A stretch of DNA of 64,000 nucleotides from UBA4971 sp029551185 (GTDB lineage Bacteria > Bacillota > SHA-98 > UBA4971). Positions 25,715 through 34,305 of this stretch are shown one piece after another (position 1 is the stretch's first letter; each line of letters starts with the position of its first letter). The notes below the pieces were generated by a model, which saw only the letters and a program-made list of their open reading frames with translations, was not told the origin of the DNA and searched no databases. A program made the translations under genes and the position numbers. The stretch covers positions 16,298 to 80,297 of the forward strand of contig DAOSZN010000008.1 of the NCBI GenBank assembly GCA_035593725.1, written 5' to 3'.

Positions 25715-26998
25715 ATGGTGGCTATTGATACTCCGAACTGGGTCAAGAGTGCAGTCATTTACGAGGTCTTCCCCAGGAACCATTCTGTCAGCGGGACGTT
25801 TATGGACGTATACCGCGATCTCGAAAGGATTAGGAGTCTACATGTAGATATTCTGTGGCTGATGCCTATTCACCCTGTGGGTATTGTCGGACGCAAAGGA
25901 ACCATGGGCAGCCCCTATGCTATCCAGGATTACCGCACTATTAACCCGGAACTGGGCGATGACCGAACCTTCCGGATGCTGATAGATAAAGCGCACTCCC
26001 TCGGCATGAAGGTAATGATTGACGTGGTATACAACCACACGTCGCGGGACAGCGTTCTTCTCAGGGAGCATCCTGAGTGGTTCTTGCAGGACTCGGAGGG
26101 CAACTTCACAACTAAGGTGCCTGACTGGTGGGATGTCTACGACCTTGATTACCGTCAGACTGACCTTTGGACGTATCAAATTGAAACCCTAAAGATGTGG
26201 GTTGACTTTGGTGTGGACGGATTTCGTTGTGATGTAGCACCCCTTGTTCCGCTGGATTTCTGGCTGGCTGCTCGTGACAAGCTCGGACAGGACAAAGAGG
26301 TTATTTGGCTTGCGGAAAGCATAGAAAAGTCATTTGTTAAGTACATACGGGATATGGGTTACCGAGTGCACGGAGATCCTGAGCTCCACGAGGCCTTTGA
26401 TTTGACTTACGATTATGATGGGTTCGAATATCTCAAGGATTACTTTCAGGGGAGGCGTCCACTTACTGACTATCTGAATCACCTGTATATCCAGGAGACA
26501 CTCTACCCGGAAGGCGCGGTCAAGCTCAGATTTCTGGAAAACCACGACAATCCGCGCGCGTCTGATGTAATCAGGGGCCGTGACTCTCTGTTAAACTGGA
26601 CTGTCTTCTGTGCGTTACTCCCGGGGGCAACGCTAATCCATGCCGGGCAGGAAATAGGCTTAAGGAGGACTCCGAATCTCTTTGAGAAGGATCCCGTGAA
26701 ATGGGAAGATGCAGACTATGGACTTATGTCTTTCATGCAGAAGGTGTTAGGATTTGCCAAAGAAATCAAGGGAACCTGCAAGACTTTTGCAGTCGGGGAA
26801 CCGGTAGAAGGCGCGGTGAAACTCACCTGGCTCGGTGATGATATAGCTTATGTCGCCTTGCTTAATCTGGCGAATAAGTACGGGGAGATTCACGTTGAAG
26901 GGCTGGATGCGGGAGAGGTCTGCATAGGTGATGCCGGTGACCGGGGGAAGTTTCGGATGGAGCGTATGCCGGTCCTTGTGAAGATTCCGGCTACGTGA
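25715..26998 (+). CDS. GH13 alpha-amylase-family enzyme, cytoplasmic
   Basis: 427 residues, ATG behind GATAGGAGGC; no signal peptide. GH13 regions in order: region I DVVYNH (about 103-108), region II GFRCDVA with nucleophile Asp173, region III IWLAES with acid/base Glu201, and region IV ENHDN with Asp278. It lacks the long N-terminal beta domain of neopullulanases and the large C-domain of secreted amylases, suggesting a short maltodextrin-acting enzyme. With the GH57 enzymes it fits intracellular alpha-glucan turnover. The product specificity cannot be read. A strong terminator follows. Confidence 0.88.
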   Translation: MVAIDTPNWVKSAVIYEVFPRNHSVSGTFMDVYRDLERIRSLHVDILWLMPIHPVGIVGRKGTMGSPYAIQDYRTINPELGDDRTFRMLIDKAHSLGMKVMIDVVYNHTSRDSVLLREHPEWFLQDSEGNFTTKVPDWWDVYDLDYRQTDLWTYQIETLKMWVDFGVDGFRCDVAPLVPLDFWLAARDKLGQDKEVIWLAESIEKSFVKYIRDMGYRVHGDPELHEAFDLTYDYDGFEYLKDYFQGRRPLTDYLNHLYIQETLYPEGAVKLRFLENHDNPRASDVIRGRDSLLNWTVFCALLPGATLIHAGQEIGLRRTPNLFEKDPVKWEDADYGLMSFMQKVLGFAKEIKGTCKTFAVGEPVEGAVKLTWLGDDIAYVALLNLANKYGEIHVEGLDAGEVCIGDAGDRGKFRMERMPVLVKIPAT

Positions 26999-27058
26999 GT
27001 GAGGTTCATCAGACTTTATGACGCAAGACGGATCTTAATGTATAACGACATTTGTGGG

Positions 27059-27088
27059 GCGCCCTGTTTCAAGAGGGCGCTGTTTTTT
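27059..27088 (+). terminator. Rho-independent terminator after GH13 gene
   Basis: GCGCCCT (27059-27065) pairs perfectly with AGGGCGC (27074-27080), followed by TGTTTTTTAT. Confidence 0.9.
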
Positions 27089-27427
27089 ATGGGATTACAG
27101 GAGTCATCGGGCCAGGCTGTTTACCGCCCCCCTCCGGCTCAGACAAGAGTTGTGAGCTTTTTGCTTAAATCCTCACCATCCCTTCTTCGTCTCAGAGCGC
27201 TACGATCGTCTAAACCGACATCTCCAGTCATATCTAACCCATGAGAGCAATAATCTTAATAAGCATCCTCTGATGAAGAGTACCGGCACTAAATGTACCT
27301 AACTATGGGGTTAACCCTGCCAGATATCTCTTTGAGTGAGGAGGGAGGTGATGGGAGTCGACTTAAAGGTGGAGCTTCATATGTAGATACACGTCGAATC
27401 CTAAAAGGAAAGGAGGGTGGATCATAG
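27089..27427. other. Leader region upstream of the dicarboxylate symporter
   Basis: No gene of normal size. A very strong ribosome site (GAGGAGGGAGGTG) precedes an 11-codon frame ATG 27351 to TAG 27386, which could be a leader peptide or chance. The symporter's own AAAGGAGGGTGG follows 40 nt later. No convincing promoter was identified by eye. Confidence 0.4.
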
Positions 27428-28642
27428 ATGAAACTATGGGTTAAGATTCTCATCGGTTTTGCTATAGGCGCTGTTGTAGGCCTAATCATAGGTCCGTCCA
27501 TTGCAGTTGTGAAGCCCTTAGGAGACCTCTTCATAAGACTCATCAAGATGCTCATTGTTCCCTTGGTTTTCTGTTCGCTTGTGGTAGGGGCGTCCAGCAT
27601 TGGTGACCTAAAAAAGCTGGGCCGGGTAGGCGGAAAGACAATTGTTTACTTCCTAGTCACAACAGCAATAGCCATTACCCTTGCAATCATATTTGCTGTC
27701 ATCTTTAACCCTGCCGGCGGGTACATCTTCAAACAAGTCGGCGTTTTCGAAGCCAAACCCATGCCTAAGGCGGCTGACGTCATCTTGAGCCTTGTGCCTA
27801 CAAACGCTCTTAACGCAATGGTTACAGATAACATGTTGCAGATCATCGTATTTGCGCTGTTTGTCGGAATAGCGATCTCTCTCATTGGTGAAAAAGGCAA
27901 ACCAGCTTTTGCTTTCTTTGAGAGTATTGCTGAGATTATGTATAGCATCGTCGGCATGATAATGAACTTCGCGCCTATCGGTGTATTTGCTCTTATTGCT
28001 TGGGTAGTGGGCACAAGTGGAGCGGAGGTGTTGCTTCCCCTTGCTCGAGTGATATTCGTGGTATATTTTGTCAATATCCTCCATGCTCTTATTGTCTACT
28101 CCGGCGCGGTATATATTTGGGCAAAAATGCGTCCTTCTTACTTCTTCAGAGGATTCTTCGAGGCTATGGCAGTGGCGTTCAGCACTTGTTCCAGCTCTGC
28201 GACGCTTCCTATATCAATGCATTGTGCCCAGGAAAATCTCGGCGTGTCCAAAGAAATATCCAGCTTCGTCCAACCATTGGGCGCTACTATCAACATGGAC
28301 GGGACCGCTATTTATCAAGGTGTATGCGCTGTGTTCATAGCAGGGGTTTTCGGCATAAAGCTGGGTCTTTCTCAGTACCTGATGATCATTGTCGCTGCGA
28401 CCTTAGCTTCTATCGGGACAGCAGGAGTGCCCGGCGCAGGAATGATCATGCTCAGTATGGTGCTGGAAGTCGTAGGGCTACCCCTTGAAGGGATACTGCT
28501 TGTGGCAGGTATAGACAGGATCCTCGATATGATTAGGACCTGCATGAACGTGACCGGGGATGCTGCAGGGGCTGTGGTGATAGCAGCCAGTGAAGGTGAG
28601 CTTACTAGGGTCGTCCCGAAGTTGGAGCCTACCGGCAAGTAA
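27428..28642 (+). CDS. Dicarboxylate/amino acid:cation symporter (DAACS, GltP/DctA family)
   Basis: 404 residues, ATG behind AAAGGAGGGTGGATC. Eight transmembrane segments and two re-entrant loops are expected; seen are the Ser-rich hairpin STCSSSATLPIS, the QPLGATINMDGTA substrate/cation-site motif, and GTAGVPGAGMIMLSMVL in hairpin 2. It imports glutamate/aspartate or C4-dicarboxylates with Na+ or H+. The substrate is not decidable from motif alone. Monocistronic, with a terminator directly downstream. Confidence 0.94.
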   Translation: MKLWVKILIGFAIGAVVGLIIGPSIAVVKPLGDLFIRLIKMLIVPLVFCSLVVGASSIGDLKKLGRVGGKTIVYFLVTTAIAITLAIIFAVIFNPAGGYIFKQVGVFEAKPMPKAADVILSLVPTNALNAMVTDNMLQIIVFALFVGIAISLIGEKGKPAFAFFESIAEIMYSIVGMIMNFAPIGVFALIAWVVGTSGAEVLLPLARVIFVVYFVNILHALIVYSGAVYIWAKMRPSYFFRGFFEAMAVAFSTCSSSATLPISMHCAQENLGVSKEISSFVQPLGATINMDGTAIYQGVCAVFIAGVFGIKLGLSQYLMIIVAATLASIGTAGVPGAGMIMLSMVLEVVGLPLEGILLVAGIDRILDMIRTCMNVTGDAAGAVVIAASEGELTRVVPKLEPTGK

Positions 28643-28658
28643 CATAGATATAGTTTAG

Positions 28659-28712
28659 AAGGCAGGATTTCGAGGATCCGAAAAAGGACTCTCTGATCCT
28701 GCCTTTTCTTGG
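28659..28712 (+). terminator. Terminator after DAACS symporter
   Basis: AAGGCAGGA (28659-28667) pairs perfectly with TCCTGCCTT (28697-28705), followed by TTCTT. The stem also gives an A-rich side for the opposite strand, so it may serve the convergent lipoprotein gene. Confidence 0.85.
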
Positions 28713-28727
28713 AGTGTCATACAAGGC

Positions 28728-29555
28728 CTATCTCAGCGATATGTCGAGTGATATAAGCTTTAATTCATTATCAATCCATTTCCACAGAGGTCTTGCAATT
28801 CCAATGGAATTGGCGTGGTACACAACCCATATGCTGTGATAACCAACAAGTTCTGAGATTCCGTCTCCGTCAATATCCCTAAGCTCAATCATTCCCGAAG
28901 GATCTACGAAGCCTTCTTCAGGTTCAAGGAGCTTGCCGGACGGGGAGTAGATATCCTTATAGACTTCTGACAACGTGTCTTCGGAAGATGGAAGTTTCTT
29001 GAGATCAAGAAGACACACCTTATCCAACTCGCCATTCTTGACTTTGACTATGAAATCATCCATGAGTGAAATCTGAAAATGTAGGCCTTCAGTTAGCACA
29101 TCAGGTCCTGCTAGGATTGTCGGTTCCCCTTCAGCGCAGGATATGAGATAGTAGTTAATGATCCCTCCGGATCCGCCTGTCGGAAGGCTTACCAGGATGT
29201 CTTGTGCTATCGTTGTGCTCACCTTCCCAAGAATCAGCTCGCCTTCATATCCGCCGCTGTCCTCTCCCAGGGACAGAGTGGTTTGTCCTAATGAAGCACA
29301 GTCAATAAGCACTATCTGGTGCTCTTTTGAATAATAAGAGTCAGGCGCATACTTCTGTCCTATGAGAACCACTACATCGCAAATGCCGTCACCGGTAACA
29401 TCCCCGACTGCGACATCCTCTATTTGATAATCCGGAGGCAACTCTGGTTTTTGATACTCACCCTTGTTGCCGGGTGTGACTGCTTCACTGCAGGCGGTTA
29501 AAGCAATACATGCCAGAATCATTAGCATAGCTGTAATAAAGAGTGTCTTTTTCAT
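28728..29555 (-). CDS. Lipoprotein with calcium-loop (FG-GAP/VCBS-like) repeats
   Basis: 275 residues from the ATG at 29555, with GAAGGTGACC upstream; a longer frame to 29612 has no ribosome site. The N-terminus MKKTLFITAMLMIL plus lipobox LTAC predicts a lipoprotein. Two Asp-rich loops, DVTGDGICDVVV (about 50-61) and DIDGDGISELVGY near the C-terminus, look like the D-x-D-G-D-G calcium loops of FG-GAP or integrin-like repeats. No enzyme motif is recognised. It is probably a surface-exposed protein of unknown role. Confidence 0.75.
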   Translation of the reverse strand: MKKTLFITAMLMILACIALTACSEAVTPGNKGEYQKPELPPDYQIEDVAVGDVTGDGICDVVVLIGQKYAPDSYYSKEHQIVLIDCASLGQTTLSLGEDSGGYEGELILGKVSTTIAQDILVSLPTGGSGGIINYYLISCAEGEPTILAGPDVLTEGLHFQISLMDDFIVKVKNGELDKVCLLDLKKLPSSEDTLSEVYKDIYSPSGKLLEPEEGFVDPSGMIELRDIDGDGISELVGYHSIWVVYHANSIGIARPLWKWIDNELKLISLDISLR

Positions 29556-29963
29556 TAATAGGTCACCTTCTACCTGACAATCTTTGGAGTAGTTGAGAAC
29601 TCTGAAACACAATTCGAAAAGACCTGTAAGTACAAGTTTATACTATTTTGTCTCTTGACGCATGGGTAGGTTCTTCTAGATTAGGTTAATCTACGAAGCC
29701 TTTCGAGGGGATGAAAACTAGGAGGAGTCACGTTAACTCAACTCCTTGTTTTCGAGCTTTCGCAAGAAGACTTGGACAAGCGTCTTCAGCCAATACAACT
29801 TCTATTCCAGCGAAGTGGGATTCGGCGTATCAATATGCGTGGCTCAGTCGTAAACTCGACTGCTTTGCCGTCGCGAGGTCATTCATAGTATACTGAAAGT
29901 GCCGATTCTGACTGTGGTTAAGCTTAGGTATTCCCTGATGAGATCGGAGAGGAAGAGCTTTAA
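29556..29963. other. Intergenic region with a possible degraded reading frame
   Basis: On the minus strand, roughly 29895 to 29737, a single frame reads MNDLATAKQSSLRLSHAY, a stop, then about 33 residues including ESHFAGIEVVLAED. It resembles a protein remnant interrupted by one stop but matches no family I recognise. Otherwise nothing but presumed promoters for the two divergent genes. Confidence 0.3.
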
Positions 29964-30578
29964 ATGGACTTGGAACTCATATTGTTTGACGCTGACAGAA
30001 CCTTATTTGACTATGACAGAGCGGAGAACGATGCTCTAAGGGATACGTTTTCGAGGGAGCTTGAGAAAGGGAAAATCACCACATGCCAGCTGCGTATTGA
30101 GAGGTTCAGGAGGCTGTTTGACGGACAGATGTCTGACACTGACCTTGCGGAGTTTAGTAGGCTGTATTTGATCAATCTCTCAAAGGGAAGCTGTTTACTT
30201 GATGGAACTGAAGAAGTCTGCCGACATCTTGCGAATAGATATCGCCTTGCCATAGTGACGAATGGAATCCGTGAAGTCCAGTTGGCCAGGGTCAAAGGTT
30301 CGCCTGTTGAGCCTTTCATTGAACAGGTGATTATCTCTGAAGACGCCGGATACAGCAAGCCTCATCCCGGTATTTTCGACTACGCTTTCCGCATTCTGGG
30401 ACATAGCAACAAAGAGACCGTCCTCATGGTAGGAGATTCCCTGAGCTCTGATATTGCGGGGGGAATCGGATTCGGAATTAAGACATGCTGGTACAATCCT
30501 GCTAAGAGTCCCGTCCTGCCGGGACTGGAACCCGACTACGAAATAACTGACTTAAGGGAGTTACTAACGCTCCTATAA
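29964..30578 (+). CDS. HAD-superfamily pyrimidine 5'-nucleotidase, YjjG type
   Basis: 204 residues, ATG behind GAGAGGAAGAG. HAD motif I is LFDADRTLFDYD (nucleophile Asp9, acid Asp11), the cap is helical, motif II IVTNGI, motif III Lys in SKPHPGIF, motif IV MVGDSLSSDIAGG. The DxDRTLFDY form with a long alpha cap is typical of YjjG, which dephosphorylates non-canonical pyrimidine nucleotides. It stands alone, convergent with the aldo/keto reductase. Confidence 0.88.
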   Translation: MDLELILFDADRTLFDYDRAENDALRDTFSRELEKGKITTCQLRIERFRRLFDGQMSDTDLAEFSRLYLINLSKGSCLLDGTEEVCRHLANRYRLAIVTNGIREVQLARVKGSPVEPFIEQVIISEDAGYSKPHPGIFDYAFRILGHSNKETVLMVGDSLSSDIAGGIGFGIKTCWYNPAKSPVLPGLEPDYEITDLRELLTLL

Positions 30579-30683
30579 GTAGCACAATTCTATGCTTTAG
30601 GGTATTGGTATCGTAGCGCCGGCCCGGTATTGTAACACTGATATAGTGCAGATCACCAAAGATCGTCAATATGCATAGTTATG

Positions 30684-31829
30684 TCATTTGCTTATTCCTT
30701 CGAAAAGCGCTTTCGCCTCCTTGAGGTGGTGAGTAATGGGCAAGTGTTGAGGGCATAGGTCTTCGCACTTCTTGCACTCGATGCAAGCTTCAGGGTCTGC
30801 ATTTACCTTTTTCAGGTACTCATAGTTTTCGCGGAATGAATCCTTTGCCCCGTATGCGAAGAAGTCATTACAGAGCGAGAAAACATCGGGAATAGCCACA
30901 TTATTAGGGCAGGGGACACAGTAGTTGCATTCAGTGCACGGTATCTTGATACGATCTTTATATATGGATTTTACTTGAGCAAAGAGATGGAAATCATCAT
31001 CAGTTAGGGAATTTGGCCGGGCATCATTAGCTATACGGACGTTCTCCATGACTTGGTCCATAGAACTCATGCCACTGAGGACGCAAGAGACCTCAGGATG
31101 ATTCCATACCCATCTGAGCCCCCATTCAGCAGGGCTTCGTTTGACCTTTGCCTGATCCCATACAGCCTGCACATCGCGAGGCACGTTCTTTGTAAGTTTC
31201 CCGCCACGGAGAGGTTCCATGATTACGACACCGAGACCTTTTGAAGCTGCGTACTTCATACCGGAAAGGCCTGCCTGGTAGTAATCATCCACATAGTTCA
31301 AATGAATCAATGTAAGTGTCCACTCATATGCATCGACAATCTCGCGGAACACGTCAAAAGTGTCATGGAATGAAAACCCTATATGCCTAATCAGACCTCG
31401 GGTACGAGCATTATCCATACAGTCTAAGACCTTTAGCTTTTTCGCTTTATCCCAAAGTTCCTTATTCAGGGAGTGCAAGAGATAGAAGTCTATATAGTGA
31501 GTTCTTAGTCTCTCCAACTGCTCAGACAAATACTTGTCAAAATCACGGGGGGACTCCAAGAGCCAGACAGGACACTTCGTAGTAAGGAAGACTTTTTCGC
31601 GGTATCCGTCTGCCAAGGCCTTCCCCACAGCAATCTCTCCTTGGCGACCATGATAGTTGTACGCTGTGTCTATGTAGTTTACACCATTATCAATGGCGTA
31701 TCGAATCATGCGGCAAGCTTCGCTTTCATTGACACCGGCATCACCGTTCTTTGATACAGGCAGTCTCATGCAACCGAATCCCAAGGCTGAGACACTAAGA
31801 CCTGAGTTGCCTAATTCCCTATATTGCAC
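30684..31829 (-). CDS. Aldo/keto reductase with C-terminal 4Fe-4S ferredoxin domain
   Basis: 381 residues from a GTG at 31829 with GGAGGG upstream (VQYRELGNSGL), preferred over a longer frame to 31871 that overlaps the upstream gene. The AKR barrel has catalytic Asp/Tyr in DTAYNYHGRQGE, Lys in TTKCPVW and His in YLLHSL. The last 80 residues carry two Cys clusters, CTECNYCVPCP and CIECKKCEDLCP, for iron-sulfur centres. Such enzymes reduce or oxidise sugar or hydroxyacid carbonyls using NAD(P)H or ferredoxin. It lies 16 nt after the LarA-family gene, so the two probably act on one hydroxyacid or sugar-acid pathway. Confidence 0.88.
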   Translation of the reverse strand: MQYRELGNSGLSVSALGFGCMRLPVSKNGDAGVNESEACRMIRYAIDNGVNYIDTAYNYHGRQGEIAVGKALADGYREKVFLTTKCPVWLLESPRDFDKYLSEQLERLRTHYIDFYLLHSLNKELWDKAKKLKVLDCMDNARTRGLIRHIGFSFHDTFDVFREIVDAYEWTLTLIHLNYVDDYYQAGLSGMKYAASKGLGVVIMEPLRGGKLTKNVPRDVQAVWDQAKVKRSPAEWGLRWVWNHPEVSCVLSGMSSMDQVMENVRIANDARPNSLTDDDFHLFAQVKSIYKDRIKIPCTECNYCVPCPNNVAIPDVFSLCNDFFAYGAKDSFRENYEYLKKVNADPEACIECKKCEDLCPQHLPITHHLKEAKALFEGISK

Positions 31830-31845
31830 AGTTATCCCTCCATCT

Positions 31846-33231
31846 CTAAGGTTCAGTCTGAACAGGGACACCGTAAGGCCCGTCTTTTAGGAAAGCGATA
31901 GAAGGTTCGCGTCCCATCGCTTTATATTTCCTTACTGCTTCAGCCACTGCAAGCTCCACCATGTCCTTTACATCATCAAGATTCCCGGAATAACGGCGAT
32001 CGGCAGAAAGGAGCAGGTTACCGTCAGCGCCCGGCAGAATCGCTGCATCTTCTTGAGAAATATGCGGCGCGCAATACGTAAAGTTTTCCATAGGGATTCT
32101 GGCAAACACCTTTGACCACATTTGCACCTGCCATTGCTCAGGGATGAAGTTCCAGTCCTCGCTTGTTATAAGGCGCATGTAATTCCTCGCGCCGTTTAGT
32201 GTCAGCAAGTGAATAAGAGTGCGATAGTAGGCGCTTCCCACAGGATCCTTGTCCACGTTATTGGCAGCCATTATCAGGTTTGCCCCGGGCTTCAGGGCCG
32301 GTATGGCTACCACCCCGGCCTTAGCTGCTTGGTAGTGATTGATTCCGACAAATCCCGCATGGGTCACGACAATGTCGTATGCCTGATCTAACGATATAGT
32401 CACATATTCGCGTATTCTCTCTACAGCTTTAATGTGCGCAGCCTCGAGATCCCCGGCGTAGACTCCTGTAAGCCTGAACTCATCATCTAAAGTCACATTG
32501 ACAATGAAATCGACCCCGGCCATCTTCGCGATTTCAACGGCTTCTTCATGGCAAGGGTTTCCGTCAAGGACCAGGTCAGAAGAGCAAGGCGATGAAAGAA
32601 ACTCCGGTCCATGGAATATGTAGGTGCTATCCTCTCCGATGAGGCCAGGGCAAACCGCTTTTCTGCCTCCGGAGGCTCCGGCCATGAAGTGACTTTCAAC
32701 GAGACCGGTGAGGATTCTTATGTCAGATTCAACATATAACTTATTGATGAAGACCTTCGTTCCGCGGGAGGTGACACCTAGGAACCGGAGATTAGATTCA
32801 TCCCTGCAATCATGGCACACAATCGTTATTGATCTTTCGAACACGGAAGGATCAAGCATAGCTTCGAGTTCATCTTGGGAGAGTTCTCTATGGGTGCCTG
32901 TAGCGACAATGATTGTTATATGCCGAGGGTTTACTCCAAATTCAATCAGAGCGTCGATTATTGGGGAGAGGATTCCTGAATCCCCGGTATACGGTACCGG
33001 CCGAGTATTATCAGATATTACTACCGCAGCAGTTAAGTCTCGGGCGGGTTTTCCTTTTCCTATGATAATCTCTGAAAGCCCGGGGGATCCTATAGGGCTG
33101 CTTATGGCTTTAAGAATCGCGTCTTTCGGGTCAGCAATTGGTGTGGGTTTCGACATCGCAAGACAGTGAGTTCCTTCAGGCAACCGGATTTCAACGGCTT
33201 GACCTCCAAATCCCATGGAGAATTTCGGCAT
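31846..33231 (-). CDS. LarA-family nickel-pincer racemase/epimerase (DUF2088)
   Basis: 461 residues from the ATG at 33231 with GAGGTG upstream (an in-frame ATG at 33246 overlaps that site). Seen: ATGTHRELSQDE with the catalytic His, and VESHFMAGASGGRKAVCPG with the second His and the Lys that holds the pyridinium-dithiocarboxylate nickel cofactor. LarA homologues racemise or epimerise lactate, malate, phenyllactate or gluconate-type 2-hydroxyacids. No larB, larC or larE cofactor genes are in the window. Pairing with an aldo/keto reductase and location among sugar genes favour a sugar-acid substrate, as inference. Confidence 0.87.
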   Translation of the reverse strand: MPKFSMGFGGQAVEIRLPEGTHCLAMSKPTPIADPKDAILKAISSPIGSPGLSEIIIGKGKPARDLTAAVVISDNTRPVPYTGDSGILSPIIDALIEFGVNPRHITIIVATGTHRELSQDELEAMLDPSVFERSITIVCHDCRDESNLRFLGVTSRGTKVFINKLYVESDIRILTGLVESHFMAGASGGRKAVCPGLIGEDSTYIFHGPEFLSSPCSSDLVLDGNPCHEEAVEIAKMAGVDFIVNVTLDDEFRLTGVYAGDLEAAHIKAVERIREYVTISLDQAYDIVVTHAGFVGINHYQAAKAGVVAIPALKPGANLIMAANNVDKDPVGSAYYRTLIHLLTLNGARNYMRLITSEDWNFIPEQWQVQMWSKVFARIPMENFTYCAPHISQEDAAILPGADGNLLLSADRRYSGNLDDVKDMVELAVAEAVRKYKAMGREPSIAFLKDGPYGVPVQTEP

Positions 33232-33435
33232 GCGTAAACACCTCATATTGCTATAGATTATGGGAAATATAACAGAATATGATACTGCTATATTATAACA
33301 TACTCTTACAGGCGTATCCTACGACCGCATTTCCTTGATGTTTGGCCTGTTCCTCATAGAGGCTTTATGCGAGACAACATCCGGTGAGGAAGAGGTTCAG
33401 CAAGGGAGGGGCATATACACTGATGACAGAGAAAC

Positions 33436-33473
33436 CGGAGTAATCCCTTCGGATTTGAACAGAGATTACTCCG
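33436..33473 (-). terminator. Stem-loop downstream of Rbs-type ABC operon
   Basis: CGGAGTAATC (33436-33445) and GATTACTCCG (33464-33473) form a perfect 10-bp stem just beyond the end of the leftward ABC operon. On that strand the tail reads GTTTCTCTGTC, moderately U-rich, so it is a probable terminator. Confidence 0.6.
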
Positions 33474-33501
33474 TCTCGTTTCCCTCGATTATGCTTAGGT
33501 G

Positions 33502-34305
33502 TCATGTGGCAGTGTTCTTTAAACTTCTTCTGTCGCCTTCAATACCATGGACAATTATGTCCATCAGTTCTTCAACACTGGTGTCTTCTTTACGGAAATC
33601 TCCCACTTTTTGTCCGTGTTCTAGCACGACTATTTTATCAGCTACAGGGTACACGTGATACAAGTTGTGGGTTATGAAGATAACTGCAAGACCACGGTTC
33701 CTGGCTTCATTAATATAGCTTAAGACTTTATTTGTCTCATGTACTGACAGGGCGGAAGTAGGTTCATCAAGGATAAGAAGCTTTCCGCCGAAGTGCATCG
33801 TTCTGCCGATTGCGATTGCTTGACGTTCCCCACCGGAGAGGGTGGATACTTCTTGGTGAGCTGTTCTCACAGTGATCCCAATATCCTTAAGCATTTCTTC
33901 GGTGTCTTCGCGCATTTTGTGAGTATCAAGTAAATTGAATGGGCCTATTCTCTTTCGTGGTTCTGCGCCGAGAAAGAAATTCCTGGCGATACTCATGGTT
34001 TCGACAAGGGCCAGATCCTGGTACACAGTTTCAATTCCCAGTTTTCTGGCGTCCCTGGGTGAATCAAGCTCGACTTTGCGTCCTTCGAACCGGAGTTCAC
34101 CTGAGTCAGGTTTGTAAACACCTGATAGGATTTTGATGAGCGTGGATTTGCCGGCGCCGTTATCACCTACCAATCCAACAACTTCTCCGCGTTCAAGCGT
34201 GATATCCACATCCTTCAAAGCTGCTACACGACCGAACCACTTGCACAGCTTCTTTCCTTCCATGACCGGCGTATCGCTTGGATGTGATCTCGCTACTTGC
34301 TCCAT
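33502..34305 (-). CDS. Sugar ABC transporter ATPase, single-domain RbsA/FrcA type
   Basis: 267 residues, ATG behind GGGGAGGTGATC. Walker A GDNGAGKST, Q-loop VYQDLAL, signature LSGGERQAIAIGR, Walker B LLILDEPTSAL, switch His in FITHNLYHV. It has only one ABC domain, unlike the duplicated RbsA/XylG, and so should work as a homodimer like FrcA. Its start overlaps the permease stop by 13 nt. It energises the neighbouring importer. Confidence 0.92.
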   Translation of the reverse strand: MEQVARSHPSDTPVMEGKKLCKWFGRVAALKDVDITLERGEVVGLVGDNGAGKSTLIKILSGVYKPDSGELRFEGRKVELDSPRDARKLGIETVYQDLALVETMSIARNFFLGAEPRKRIGPFNLLDTHKMREDTEEMLKDIGITVRTAHQEVSTLSGGERQAIAIGRTMHFGGKLLILDEPTSALSVHETNKVLSYINEARNRGLAVIFITHNLYHVYPVADKIVVLEHGQKVGDFRKEDTSVEELMDIIVHGIEGDRRSLKNTAT

